A stretch of 64,000 nt of DNA, taken from the NCBI GenBank assembly GCA_026168455.1, contig CM047428.1, positions 87,066,594 through 87,130,593 on the forward strand. Direction: 5' to 3'. The first letter of the stretch is position 1. Each line of letters opens with the position of its first letter. The DNA is from Theocolax elegans (Eukaryota > Arthropoda > Insecta > Hymenoptera > Cerocephalidae). The notes beneath the pieces were generated by a model. It made no database searches, was not told the origin of the DNA, and worked only from the letters and a program-made list of their open reading frames with translations. Of the stretch, positions 14,001 through 22,480 are shown in pieces. Position numbers and translations under genes: made by a program.

Positions 14001-16020
14001 ATGGAAAGTGCCCATAAGTACCTTTCGGTATTATCTCCAATATCATCATCCTTAAGAATTTTCATTGCTGCCTGATGCGCAGCAACCGTCGATGCTGAGC
14101 CATATAAATCATACAATTGTGGAAGAATGTCTTGATATTGTGGATCTTTTAAAATCTTAATCAAATGATCAACTGTGCTATCTCTGATATAAGGTACAAT
14201 CTTTAAAAATGCCAAAGCTGACTTTGCTGAACCCAATGCAGATGCATCGAGTGAACTACGTACATTTTCTAAAGTAGAACCTAATGTAGCACAGCCTGTT
14301 TCAGGACAAGCTGCCTGTTCATTTTGTGCTTCAATTGGCACTTCAACGTATTGAGAACCTTGCTTGTTAATTGCTTCTATGTATGATGATGCAGCTACTG
14401 GACTATCGTAAAAAGTATTTGGAAGTAATTTAATGAGTCTATAACTAAATACTGAGGTTTTAGCTCCTGGATTAGCAATTAAATGCATCTCGTGTTTCTC
14501 ATTTTCTATTATTTCATTAGGAAGTAAAGAGTCTGTTAACTCATAAGTAGTTACATAAGAACTTTTATGATTAACTCCTAATATTGGATTTGGATGTTTA
14601 CTTTTACTTCTCTTGCATGATTCTTTTAATTTTTCAAATGAATTTGAGCTTTTAAAATTATATCTTACTGAACAAACACCACTTATATCTCTTTCCTGAG
14701 CTAGAGTATTAGTAGTTTTATATTGAAAAATATTTGCAAAACTACGTTTAAGATTTAAAGATGATACAGTTTCAGAAGATGAGGCAAACAGCATTAGAAG
14801 TTGACCATTTTTCCACAATAAAAATATTGGATTATCAGGCAGGTTTGCTAAATGAGAAGTATGTTCTATAAATCCTTCGGGTTCTGGAGCTTTTCTTGAT
14901 TTAATATACAGTTGGGGTGATTCAATTTTAATTGATATAAGAACTGTGTCAGGATTTGCAAGATCTTTCCAAACTGGTAAAACTTTTAATTTTGCAGTCA
15001 ATCGAAAACCTACATCCTTGGTAGTACCATTTATAGAATCGGATTTAGAATTTTCACCAAGTAAAATGGTGTTCAAAACACTATAGGTAAGACCAGTTCC
15101 AACATTCCAAGTTTGCGAAAATGCAATTGCAAGTGAAGTTACAAAATAGAATATAAATATTAAAGTTTTCATTGCAATGGTTTTCCTTGACTATAAATAA
15201 ATTTTACTACGCAGAACTGATTTTATACTAAGATTGTGTATTGCACTTTTTATGAAAATACAAATGTTAAAAAGACTTAATAATAAATTCTTATCTATAC
15301 AATTATTATATATATATTTTACAATTAAATATAATCAATTGAATGAAGCATAAATTAAAGATAACAGTTCATCTCGAGGAGGTTTCAACTCTTTTTCTTT
15401 TATATTTTTTCACAGATTAATAACAGCTACAAGTATTATCAGTGAAATGTCAATTGACTTGCGCAAACGTTATATATATCGCAAATAAAATAACTTGAGC
15501 GTATCGCAAAAAAAGAAAAAAACGAATTGACTGAAACGATAACAAAGTAGCAATAACAGAAAAAAATAAATGGACGAAACGAGATTGTTAACGAAAGTTC
15601 ATTTACAAAATATCCCTCGTTTTCTTAAATATACGGAGATATAGAGAGATCGATCGTGCGCACGATAAAATAAAATAAAAATTCTTTCTGCCAAAAGCGT
15701 TTGCATTTAATGGTGGTAACACTTTAATCGTATTTTTTCTTTTGAAACATGAAAAATCTGTCTTATTTACCAAATGGTATACAATATTTCAAAACGATAC
15801 ATTAGAACGCATGCGTGTACATTCAACAGGTTTTCGTATACATATATATATATATATACACAATTGTCAAAACGCCGGACGATTTATCTCACGAATAAGA
15901 AATACGATTAAAGGGTTAGCGAAACGAAAGAAAACATTGCTATGTGTACGTGATGAAACGTATACAAGAAAGCAACACACAAATTTTAAATGTAACAACA
16001 AGGTACAGTGAGTGCGATAA

Positions 16021-16063
<43 letters not shown>

Positions 16064-17171
16064 ACTGTCAAAAGCGAGGGATGGTTGGGCACAATAGTAA
16101 AATGCAACTCACCCAATCCGCAACGTGTTTTATCTTTTATATTCTGAACGAATCGCGCGTTGTATACGCATATTTATTTCAATCAGGCTACTCTGTTCGA
16201 CGAGCCTTTGCGGAATGACTGACTTCCGTCTCTCTAAACATGTGCGGGTCTAGCGTGGCATTTCCGTATATATAATCTAATCTTTATACAGTTTACACAT
16301 CGAGTCAGCAACCCGCCGCGGTCGGTGTCTTCGGCTCGGTCGGTTCTTCTTCAGATAAATAGATGATGACGTGTAGACTTTGGCGTTTATTGCGCTTGCG
16401 CTCTAAATCCTAATCCGTATTGGCTCGCACGATTTTCAAAATTTTACTTTGATTTTAAAATTTCGATCGATCGATCCTTTTTTTCTGTTATACGCTATTT
16501 GATAATTAACATGCAATATCAATTGATTTTTTCTTTTTTTTTATACGCATTTTGACAATTTTTATATTTTACAGGGTACGAATGCAGCTGAAATTTACAA
16601 GCACCAAGTAGCCATAAATGCAGACCGATGGACGGTCACGGACGCGGATAGCATACCTACCGGTGAAATTCGTCCAGTGGATAATAGTGTGATGGATTTG
16701 AGAAAACCAACTGTGTTGGGAAACGTTATAAACCAAGTGCCTGGTGGTGGTTACGATTACAATTTCTGTCTGCCAAGTTGCATCGATTTAACCAGAGAAA
16801 CATTTATAGCTAAAGTTATTCATCCAAATTCTGGTCGTACACTCGAAGTTTTCTCTAATCAACCTGGTGTACAATTTTACACCGCTAACTATTTCCCGGA
16901 CAATGGTAACGAGGGTATACCAGGAAAACAAGGAAAAAGATATTTCAAGCATGGAGCATTTTGTCTGGAAACTCAAAATTATCCAGATGCCGTTAACCAT
17001 GTAATAATCTTTAATATAAATTATGTATAATGTAATTGTAGTTATTTGCAATTACTATAATCTGTAATAAAAATCTTTTTATTTTTCCAGAAAAATTTTC
17101 CAGACAGTATATTGCGTCCTGGTCAAAGTTATCATCACATTGTAATTTACAAATTTGGAGTGCTGGCTTGA
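8050..17171 (+). CDS. GALM: Galactose mutarotase (aldose 1-epimerase), 4 exons
   Basis: Interconverts alpha and beta anomers of galactose/glucose in the cytosol, feeding the Leloir pathway. Coding exons are 8050-8254, 8340-8707, 16575-17000 and 17091-17171. All borders are GT-AG, phases agree, and the total is 359 residues, normal for the family. Family hallmarks are visible: the NNTLHGG substrate-binding stretch, the LTNHSYFNLAGH segment with the catalytic histidine, and LETQNYPDAVN with the catalytic glutamate near the C-terminus. The start is chosen because MSGPSEN lies just after a probable 5'-UTR acceptor at 8041-8042. Intron 2 is 7.9 kb and contains a complete gene on the other strand (MTP) plus several repeats. 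AATAAA at 17184 is only 12 bases past the stop, so the 3' UTR should be very short. No frameshift or missing active-site residue is seen. Confidence 0.95.
8764..8905. repeat. Short foldback element in mutarotase intron 2
   Basis: Two arms of about 44 bases, starting TTGAAGGCATTTAC and ending GTAAATGCCTTCAA, are inverted and differ at only a few positions. They share the core CCGAATCGATCAAA. The loop is made of repeated AATAATTTAA words. Non-coding; probably a miniature element or the remains of one. Confidence 0.7.
9433..9749. mobile_element. Dispersed TTAA-type miniature element
   Basis: The left end (GATGTGGGGCACAAATTACA) matches the left end of the copy at 20465, and the right end GAGTCTGACATACCTTTAA is its inverted counterpart ending in TTAA. 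Internally it shares AATCTGGAAAAATTTGGGTA and GACGTTCAGGGTTTTT with the copy at 20465. No coding capacity. It lies inside intron 2 of the mutarotase gene. Confidence 0.6.
11566..11825. repeat. Cluster of nested hairpins built on CGTAAAGT
   Basis: Outer arms at 11566-11589 and 11697-11720 are inverted repeats with one mismatch over 24 bases. Inside are two near-identical small hairpins, CGTAAAGT-n3-ACTTTACG, at 11582-11600 and 11615-11633, and two direct copies of ACACGTGTAC at 11635 and 11656. A second inverted pair (11736-11756 with 11800-11825, sharing CGGCCGTAAA and TTTTTCAGCC-type words) follows at once. The block is more GC-rich than its surroundings. Function unknown; it may be a transposon-derived structure. 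Lies in the mutarotase intron, downstream of the MTP gene. Confidence 0.6.
12444..12449 (-). terminator. Poly(A) signal of the MTP gene
   Basis: AATAAA on the minus strand, about 87 bases after the MTP stop codon. Confidence 0.45.
12536..15172 (-). CDS. Mtp: Microsomal triglyceride transfer protein large subunit
   Basis: ER-lumen lipid transfer protein that, with protein disulfide isomerase, loads lipid onto apolipophorin/apoB-type particles. A single uninterrupted 878-residue frame, close to the length of animal MTPs (human 894). Residues 1-19 form a signal peptide (MKTLIFIFYFVTSLAIAFSQ). The rest follows the large lipid transfer (vitellogenin-N) layout: an N-terminal beta-barrel region to about 280, a helical-repeat domain about 290-600 (for example SALAFLKIVPYIRD, LPQLYDLYGSASTVAAHQAA), then the lipid-cavity sheets with an acidic Ser/Asp/Glu insert near residue 670. 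The coding part has no intron and is wholly nested in intron 2 of the mutarotase gene on the opposite strand. TTTATAG just upstream of the ATG looks like a 5'-UTR acceptor, so a leader exon further upstream is likely. No frameshifts. Confidence 0.93.
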   Translation of the reverse strand: MKTLIFIFYFVTSLAIAFSQTWNVGTGLTYSVLNTILLGENSKSDSINGTTKDVGFRLTAKLKVLPVWKDLANPDTVLISIKIESPQLYIKSRKAPEPEGFIEHTSHLANLPDNPIFLLWKNGQLLMLFASSSETVSSLNLKRSFANIFQYKTTNTLAQERDISGVCSVRYNFKSSNSFEKLKESCKRSKSKHPNPILGVNHKSSYVTTYELTDSLLPNEIIENEKHEMHLIANPGAKTSVFSYRLIKLLPNTFYDSPVAASSYIEAINKQGSQYVEVPIEAQNEQAACPETGCATLGSTLENVRSSLDASALGSAKSALAFLKIVPYIRDSTVDHLIKILKDPQYQDILPQLYDLYGSASTVAAHQAAMKILKDDDIGDNTERYLWALSMSPFPNPDILKDILRRSEETIDNDKISETLALTAAAMAKQYGSPNYIDKAKDSLELGLFSCSGEPCKIKFLRSLGNLGSKNAVPILLKFTNSSKAISVVTWKALSSFDSNCITPEVKTLAMKTFLQLKGQRVDSSARTLALNVILENNPSVDDLQQLLQYLNSQDTAYEVKKYLLQRLYQLDETKLEFHEKLKEATKRELVKNVNYNTLSQKGLSTAFTRSFLRSAGSNGSLVTIQEINSGLLKRGIVDVILESGEFKHKFFSLGLFADGLGSFMSSSEDEDNDVPSENEVATAGMEISFFNVYIRPFVFFSGQGELMGHVWSGTASERTPAFQTIVNLHRYKEVINLGSGFVVETDVEGAMSFDLAGQIQLSLWSRNAQSLVEMKAGVAIRGSSKILTSFVHSRAEFTVTVEPKLELATDIDFSGPVSLCMRLAQPETLVNHHVYKVERIPGSRHKLRKTRTIQSLSPAKSYLLNSKNNEMCTKIFN
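15173..16574. other. Upstream region of MTP within mutarotase intron 2
   Basis: No coding region. It contains a (TA)n run at about 15840-15860, a (GA)n run at about 16024-16061, and a GC-richer block at 16190-16430. On the minus strand that block holds a TATA-like word (CTGTATAAAG) and is the best candidate for the MTP promoter. That assignment is an inference from position only. Confidence 0.35.
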
Positions 17172-17183
17172 AATTTTTATAAA

Positions 17184-17189
17184 AATAAA
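17184..17189 (+). terminator. Poly(A) signal of the mutarotase gene
   Basis: AATAAA twelve bases after the TGA stop, the first such hexamer downstream. It is followed by AT-rich sequence. Confidence 0.55.
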
Positions 17190-17552
17190 AATATATTCAA
17201 AATTAACAGTGATTTATTAAAATATTTACTTTTTACAACACGGCCAATCTACTGCTTCTTTAACTTTAAGTACTTTAATCTTTATTAACCTTAATATTTT
17301 TCTATTAAAAAAAGGTACATGCAAGTAAGTTTGTATTTACACATTAAAATGTATGTAAGAAGATTTATTTTATAAACTTCTTGGATTTGATAAATAAAAT
17401 CTATTAAATATAATGTTGAAGCGCTATTATAAATAATCAATGAAAAGCTGTTGTTAATAAGTTTACTTTTTTCAAATTAAACTCGTCAGTTTGCTTTTCT
17501 AATCTCTTAACAAGAAAAGTTGTACAAATTTTAGAAAAAAAATTGATATCAC

Positions 17553-17798
17553 TTATGTTGACAATGAAGGTGATAGATTAACTTCTAGAGGATTATGTTT
17601 CTTCTTAACTGGATCGGAGTCAATACTTTCCAAAAGTCTATCTTGACGTTGTTGTACTATGGGAGCTGCTGCTGGTGTGTAACGATCGGAAATCCATCCT
17701 TCTACGTGATAGCCAAGGAATCCAATAACAACCGCAACTGGCAATGTTACAATAGGTACATACCTTCTTAAAACTCTCATCGCTAATGGCCACATCAT
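17553..17798 (-). CDS. SMIM12: Small integral membrane protein 12 homologue
   Basis: An 81-residue protein with an N-terminal MWP followed by one membrane segment (residues about 13-32, YVPIVTLPVAVVIGFLGYHV). The pattern RxYxPxVTxPVAxVxGxxGYHxE matches vertebrate SMIM12, and the C-terminus is charged and lysine-rich as in that family. The function of SMIM12 is not well established. Two adjacent Met codons open the frame; the second gives the family-like MWP start. TTAATAG three bases upstream (17802-17803) looks like a 5'-UTR acceptor. The gene is tail-to-tail with the mutarotase and head-to-head with the oxidoreductase gene, with about 700 bases between starts. Confidence 0.85.
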   Translation of the reverse strand: MMWPLAMRVLRRYVPIVTLPVAVVIGFLGYHVEGWISDRYTPAAAPIVQQRQDRLLESIDSDPVKKKHNPLEVNLSPSLST

Positions 17799-18507
17799 TG
17801 TCTATTAATGTAAAATAAAAAAATACTTTAAATTTTATCAATATTGAAATGTAGGTAACTTAATTATCTAGAGATATTTAGAATTACCGTGTTGTGACAC
17901 ACGAAAATTTAAAGTGAAAAGGAAATGTTACATATATATAACCTAAAATTGAAATATTTTAAAAACAACACATGCAGAAAAATAAAGATACTCACAATGA
18001 TTTTTTATTCTTCACTTAGTAAGGTGGACAATTTCTATTCGTAAATATCGTAATACATTAACTATTAATTTAGGAAAATCTAATCATTTTTATGAAACTT
18101 GGAATTTTGGTTGGTTATTTAATATTTTTCTTTCAAGTTTCAACAGCTCGCGCAATCAGCTGACCGGTATATAAAACTATTAGTCACGTGTGGTTATACA
18201 CACGATGCACACACATATTAAGTACTTGATACACATACATTTTGTTTCGCCGACGATATAGAGAAAAAGAAATGTTATTGTAATTAAATATTGGAGTTTA
18301 ATTCTGCAAAATTTACACAAATTATACAACTTACGTGTTGCAGTATCGCCGCTCAAATTCGTCTATTGTCATGATTGTTAAATAAAATAAAATTTGTACA
18401 TATTTTGAGGTTAACTCCTCTCTTTCTCTTTTTCTCTCGTGTACGCGTGTGTGTAACGATAATAAATATTAAATTTGTATTAATAATACCATCGCACATT
18501 GTAGAAC
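17799..18507. promoter_or_regulatory. Shared upstream region of SMIM12 and oxidoreductase
   Basis: About 0.7 kb between two divergently transcribed starts. It should hold the 5' UTRs of both and probably a bidirectional promoter. No TATA box at a convincing distance from either start, which fits housekeeping expression. Minus-strand donors CACG|GTAATTC (near 17889) and GTGAGT (near 17998) are candidates for SMIM12 leader exons. Confidence 0.4.
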
Positions 18508-20294
18508 ATGTCACTTTCGGCGAGTCGAAAATTATTGTCGTCCTTGTTAAGTAGCAGAAAACAAAGTTTTATTAAATGTCTCGTGGGTACGAGATTCAAG
18601 ACAGACAATGCTACTGCAACAATTAACGATACCAAAGTGTCAAATAAAATAGAGACTGCTGTGCTTAAAAAATTTTCAGAACCTTTGGTGATAGAAGGTG
18701 TCGAGCCACCAAAGGAAATTAAATCTTCAGAGGTTGGATACTATTCTTAAATCTCTTTGTAGACACCTTTTTTTTATTTGTAATTTATTCTTTATTTTCA
18801 GGTTATTATTGATGTTAATTATTGCGCTTTGAATGGATTGGATGTGCTCTTGTGCGAGAATTTGTATTCTCAGAAATATAATTTACCATTTGTGCCTGGA
18901 TACGAAGTCTGCGGCAAATTATTGCAAGTTAGCGAAGAAGCTAAAAAAGCAGGCTTCAACATTGGAGACAAAGTTGTAGCGCTTAACAAAGAGACACTTG
19001 GTGGATTTTCAGAACAATGCGTTACAACAATTGATGTGAGTTATAATAATAAGTAAGCCAATGAAATTTACAAATATTGTTTTTTATATTAACTGATCTC
19101 AATCGTGTAGAATATATGGAAAGTACCCAGTACAATCAAATCTATCGATGCTGTATGTTTATTGGAAAATTACATGACTGCACTGATTGGACTAGAGGAG
19201 TATGGGGCTATATCAGAGACGGATATGGTTTTAGTTAACGTTGGTATTGGCGGTATTGGATTAGCAGCTGTAGATATTGCTGCAAATATCTACAAAGCAA
19301 AAGTAATTATTTATTTTTTTGAGAAAATAAGGGTGTTTTATTTACTCGTGAAAATCTTACTTGATATAATTGAATAATTAAATACAAAATTTAACAAAAG
19401 TATTATTTTTATATTAGGTTATTGGTGTTGGTTTCTCAGAGGACAGAGCAGACAAAATTCGAGACAGAGGAGCGTTTCACGCATTTACTTACAAAGAGAA
19501 AAAACTTCACAAGGAGATTGAAGAAATTGCAGGAGAACGAGATATTAAAAATATATTTGAAGGAGATGATGGTGGAAGGTTTAAAAAAATGCTTAATAGG
19601 TAAGTCATTATAAAATTTTTATTAATAATTATGAAACTTAACTACTTAATAAAGAATATCATACAAATTTTAGTTTCATGGACGTTTATAAATCGAAACC
19701 ACCTTCAAAATACTTATTAAGAGATGACAATTTTGGAGTTGTTGTACACCACTTAACATCTCAAGGTATTACTCTAAATTTAGGATTGCTTTAATTGTTT
19801 TGAATATAAAAATATAAATTGTGTAATATTTTAAAGGTAGAATTATAATTGCTGGAGTTGCTGGCACAAATTTCAGTAATGAAGGTGAAAAACCAAACGA
19901 AGATAAATTCACTGTTCCTAATATAGATCTTAGAGATTATAAAAAACGAAAATATGATCATTATAGGTATGTTATATTACGATGCATTTAAAGTAGTTCG
20001 TTTAAAATATGTAAGTGCAAGTTGACTTTATGTTTAGGCAAGCTGGGGATGATGTAATATCGTTTTTCGAGGAAGGTCTTGTTAAACCTGTGCCCTCCAT
20101 GATTGCAGGTTTTTATCATGTTAATAAAGCTTTCCAATTCGTTTCGGAAATGAAAGCTTGCGGAAAGGTAAGTAATAATTTAATATAAATATTAATATCC
20201 TATCTTACTAATATTATTAACAAATTTTACTCTTCAAAATTTACAGGTTCTTGTAGATATGAAGAATAAGGAATTGGAAGTTAAAATCCAGTAA
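18508..20294 (+). CDS. Quinone oxidoreductase-like protein 2 type MDR enzyme, 8 exons
   Basis: Zinc-less medium-chain dehydrogenase/reductase expected to bind NADPH. Coding exons: 18508-18732, 18802-19035, 19111-19302, 19418-19599, 19674-19765, 19837-19966, 20038-20167, 20247-20294. All are GT-AG, every phase agrees, and the total is 410 residues. The first 30 or so residues are rich in Ser/Arg/Lys without acids (MSLSASRKLLSSLLSSRK), suggesting mitochondrial import. The catalytic-domain landmark PFVPGYEVCGKL is in exon 2 and GDKVVALN follows. The Rossmann turn GIGGIGLAAVDIA is in exon 3 and continues into VIGVGFSEDRADKIRDRGA across the exon 3/4 junction. The C-terminal lobe ends with GKVLVDMKNKELEVKIQ. 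Most like the quinone oxidoreductase-like 2 group; the physiological substrate cannot be read from sequence. Introns are short (about 70-115 bases). Confidence 0.9.
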
Positions 20295-20464
20295 AAGGCA
20301 TTGATTGAAGCTTTATACAAAGAAAATATAATTAATACGTTTTGTTGTATGTTGTAAAAAGCAATTATTTATTCTTACAATTTAGTATATAAGGAAGACT
20401 GTAAATGATTTATAAGATAAATATTTTCTAATCTAATCAATGCATTGCATTATTATGAATATTT

Positions 20465-20859
20465 TTAACGGGATGTCGGACTCAAGTTACAGGGATCTAC
20501 ACTTTTCAACATAAGAATTATGTTGGAAATATTGAATTAAAAATCTGTAAAAATTTATATGGGTAGTTTAAAGTAAAAGCGAGTGCATGACGTTTTGATT
20601 TTTTAAGAACAAATAAATTTGTTAATAATAATTGAAAAGACAATTTTCGGTCGGTAATTATTCGTTTAAAAAGCTATGAATTTTCAACGCAAAAATCAGA
20701 ATTAAATTACAGATTCAAAAATCTGAAAAAATTTGAGTATACTGTTTAGAACATGTTTAAGGGCATGGCGTTCAGGATTTTTTCAAAAATTTATTCTTTT
20801 GTTTTTAAAATTATATTCAAAATGACCATGACCATTTTCTGACTCCGACATAGAATTTA
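20465..20859. mobile_element. Dispersed TTAA-type miniature element
   Basis: Starts TTAACGGGATGTCGGACTCA and ends GACTCCGACATAGAATTTA, imperfect inverted termini sharing GATGTCGGACTC / GACTCCGACAT. The interior aligns by eye with the element at 9433-9749 (ATTACAGGGATCT, ATTCAAAAATCTGAAAAAATTTGAGTA, GGCGTTCAGGATTTTTT) and includes TCGGTCGGTAATTATT, a word also found in other copies. No open reading frame. Confidence 0.6.
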
Positions 20860-21096
20860 CTACGGAAGATAAAATAAAACCCTTTGAAATATCAAGGTAA
20901 TAAAGTATGTACAAAAGGATTAAGTAAGAAAAATTTATTGTTTTATTGCCTTGTGTACAACGTAAATTGACAAAAAACTATTATAAATTTGGCAGTGGGT
21001 TTTAGGTATTTTTTTTTCACTTTGTTTATTGGAAAAATTTGTAAAAATAACATAATTCTACGTTAGTTTGAATGCGTAACTAAGTAGAATATTTTT

Positions 21097-22332
21097 TTAT
21101 AAATATATGTATTGAAAACCTGAATTTCCAGGGAATGTAGGATAAATAATTGGTAAAAGATTCCTTGGAGGTATGTGAGAAACTTCAATAGGAGTAGAAT
21201 AAGCTCCAGCTTTTAATTTTGTTTGTTGGAATTCATTGAGCGATGGTAATCTGACATCCATAATTCTCAAACTTGTGCTTGCAGGTGTAAAACCTAAAAT
21301 AATTGTGTACAATATAGTAATTGTAAATAGTTATTGAGCAAGTTTAAACTAAATATTGTTTTTTTTTATATATTAAAAATAAAAAGAATCTCAATTACGT
21401 TTCATTTGACAAAAAGACAATGATTCTATAATTTTGGTTTCATTTGATATTGCAATGACAATTTTAAATAACTTACCTTTTACAACATTTACTTTATCTG
21501 CGGTTTTGGATGATTCGTCGGATTTTGAATTTTGCATTGTTTTTTCCTGTGATGTAATGATAATTGCATATAAGTATAATTCATAAAAAGAAATATTACA
21601 ATACAAATAGTTTAATTAAAAAAAAATATGCTAATAAAATTACTAAAAATGTATACAGCTTATGTTATGAAAAAATATATATTATTGAAACCTTTTGAAG
21701 GGGATGTGACACCCGAATTGCAGAGATCTACTTAGAAAATCCCAACAATTTTAAAATCTAATTGTAAGAAAAATCTGAAAAAATCACAGATACTATTCAA
21801 AACATATAGAATAATGTGACAAAGAGATTTTTACAAAATAATTAATTAATTGTAAATTAATTATTCATAAATAACCATTTTGGTCGGTAATATATAGCTA
21901 TAAAACAATGATTCATGGTTGCCCAGAAATCACGCTGATTAATCAATAAAAATCAATAAAACGTTTTTTTAGTAAATTGAATTCTTCGTTTAATAAAAAA
22001 ATATAATATCATTTTTCTACTTCGTAGGGTTCACCTAGACTATAAGATCTTCCATTTGCTTGAAGAGCATATTCACTATAATTAATCAGTCTTCCAAATT
22101 GATCGGTCAATATACTATATTTATTTATTTTTAACCAACCCAGTAATTTACATACTCTGTAAAAAATGTTTGTTAATTCAATAAAATATTATACGTTCGA
22201 AAAGCTAATTGATTGAAATTAAAAAATATTTAGTATAGTTGTTAAACATAAGGTACCTTTCATTTAACTAAAATTATTTTCGAACTTACAAAATGTTTCT
22301 CAGTATCAGATATATATATATTATCGAATTAG
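21097..22332 (-). CDS. Uncharacterised multi-exon gene, 5' end uncertain
   Basis: Three exons fit together with agreeing phases: 22021-22156 (enters in phase 2), 21477-21546, and 21097-21293 ending in a stop. A fourth, weaker upstream exon is possible at 22290-22332, with donor TTTT|GTAAGT. The deduced peptide reads ...GWLKINKYSILTDQFGRLIN..., ...SYSLGEPYE joined to EKTMQNSKSDESS..., then GFTPASTSLRIMDVRLPSLN... to ...PGNSGFQYIYL. No signal peptide or domain that I recognise; Pro-rich and Tyr/Ser-rich toward the C-terminus. If the first donor is not used, the exon ends by itself at a stop at 22009. The phase agreement makes this more than chance, but the start exon is not found. Confidence 0.5.
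21695..21900. repeat. Partial copy of the dispersed TTAA repeat
   Basis: AGGGGATGTGACACCCGAATTGCAGAGATCT resembles the left end of the family, and TTTTGGTCGGTAATATATAGCTAT resembles an internal word of the 20465 copy. The right end is not clear. Lies in the gap between the exons of the uncharacterised minus-strand gene. Confidence 0.4.
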
Positions 22333-22480
22333 CTGTGATTATTTTTTCCAGTTTATTGTAGTTTATTTAATTTTAATTTAAAAAAGGTCGGTCTACTAAA
22401 TCCAACCCCGAGTTGCAATCTTGCATTGTTTATCTTGTCTATGCGATCTTTAATCCCCATGTATTAAATAAAATGTATAA

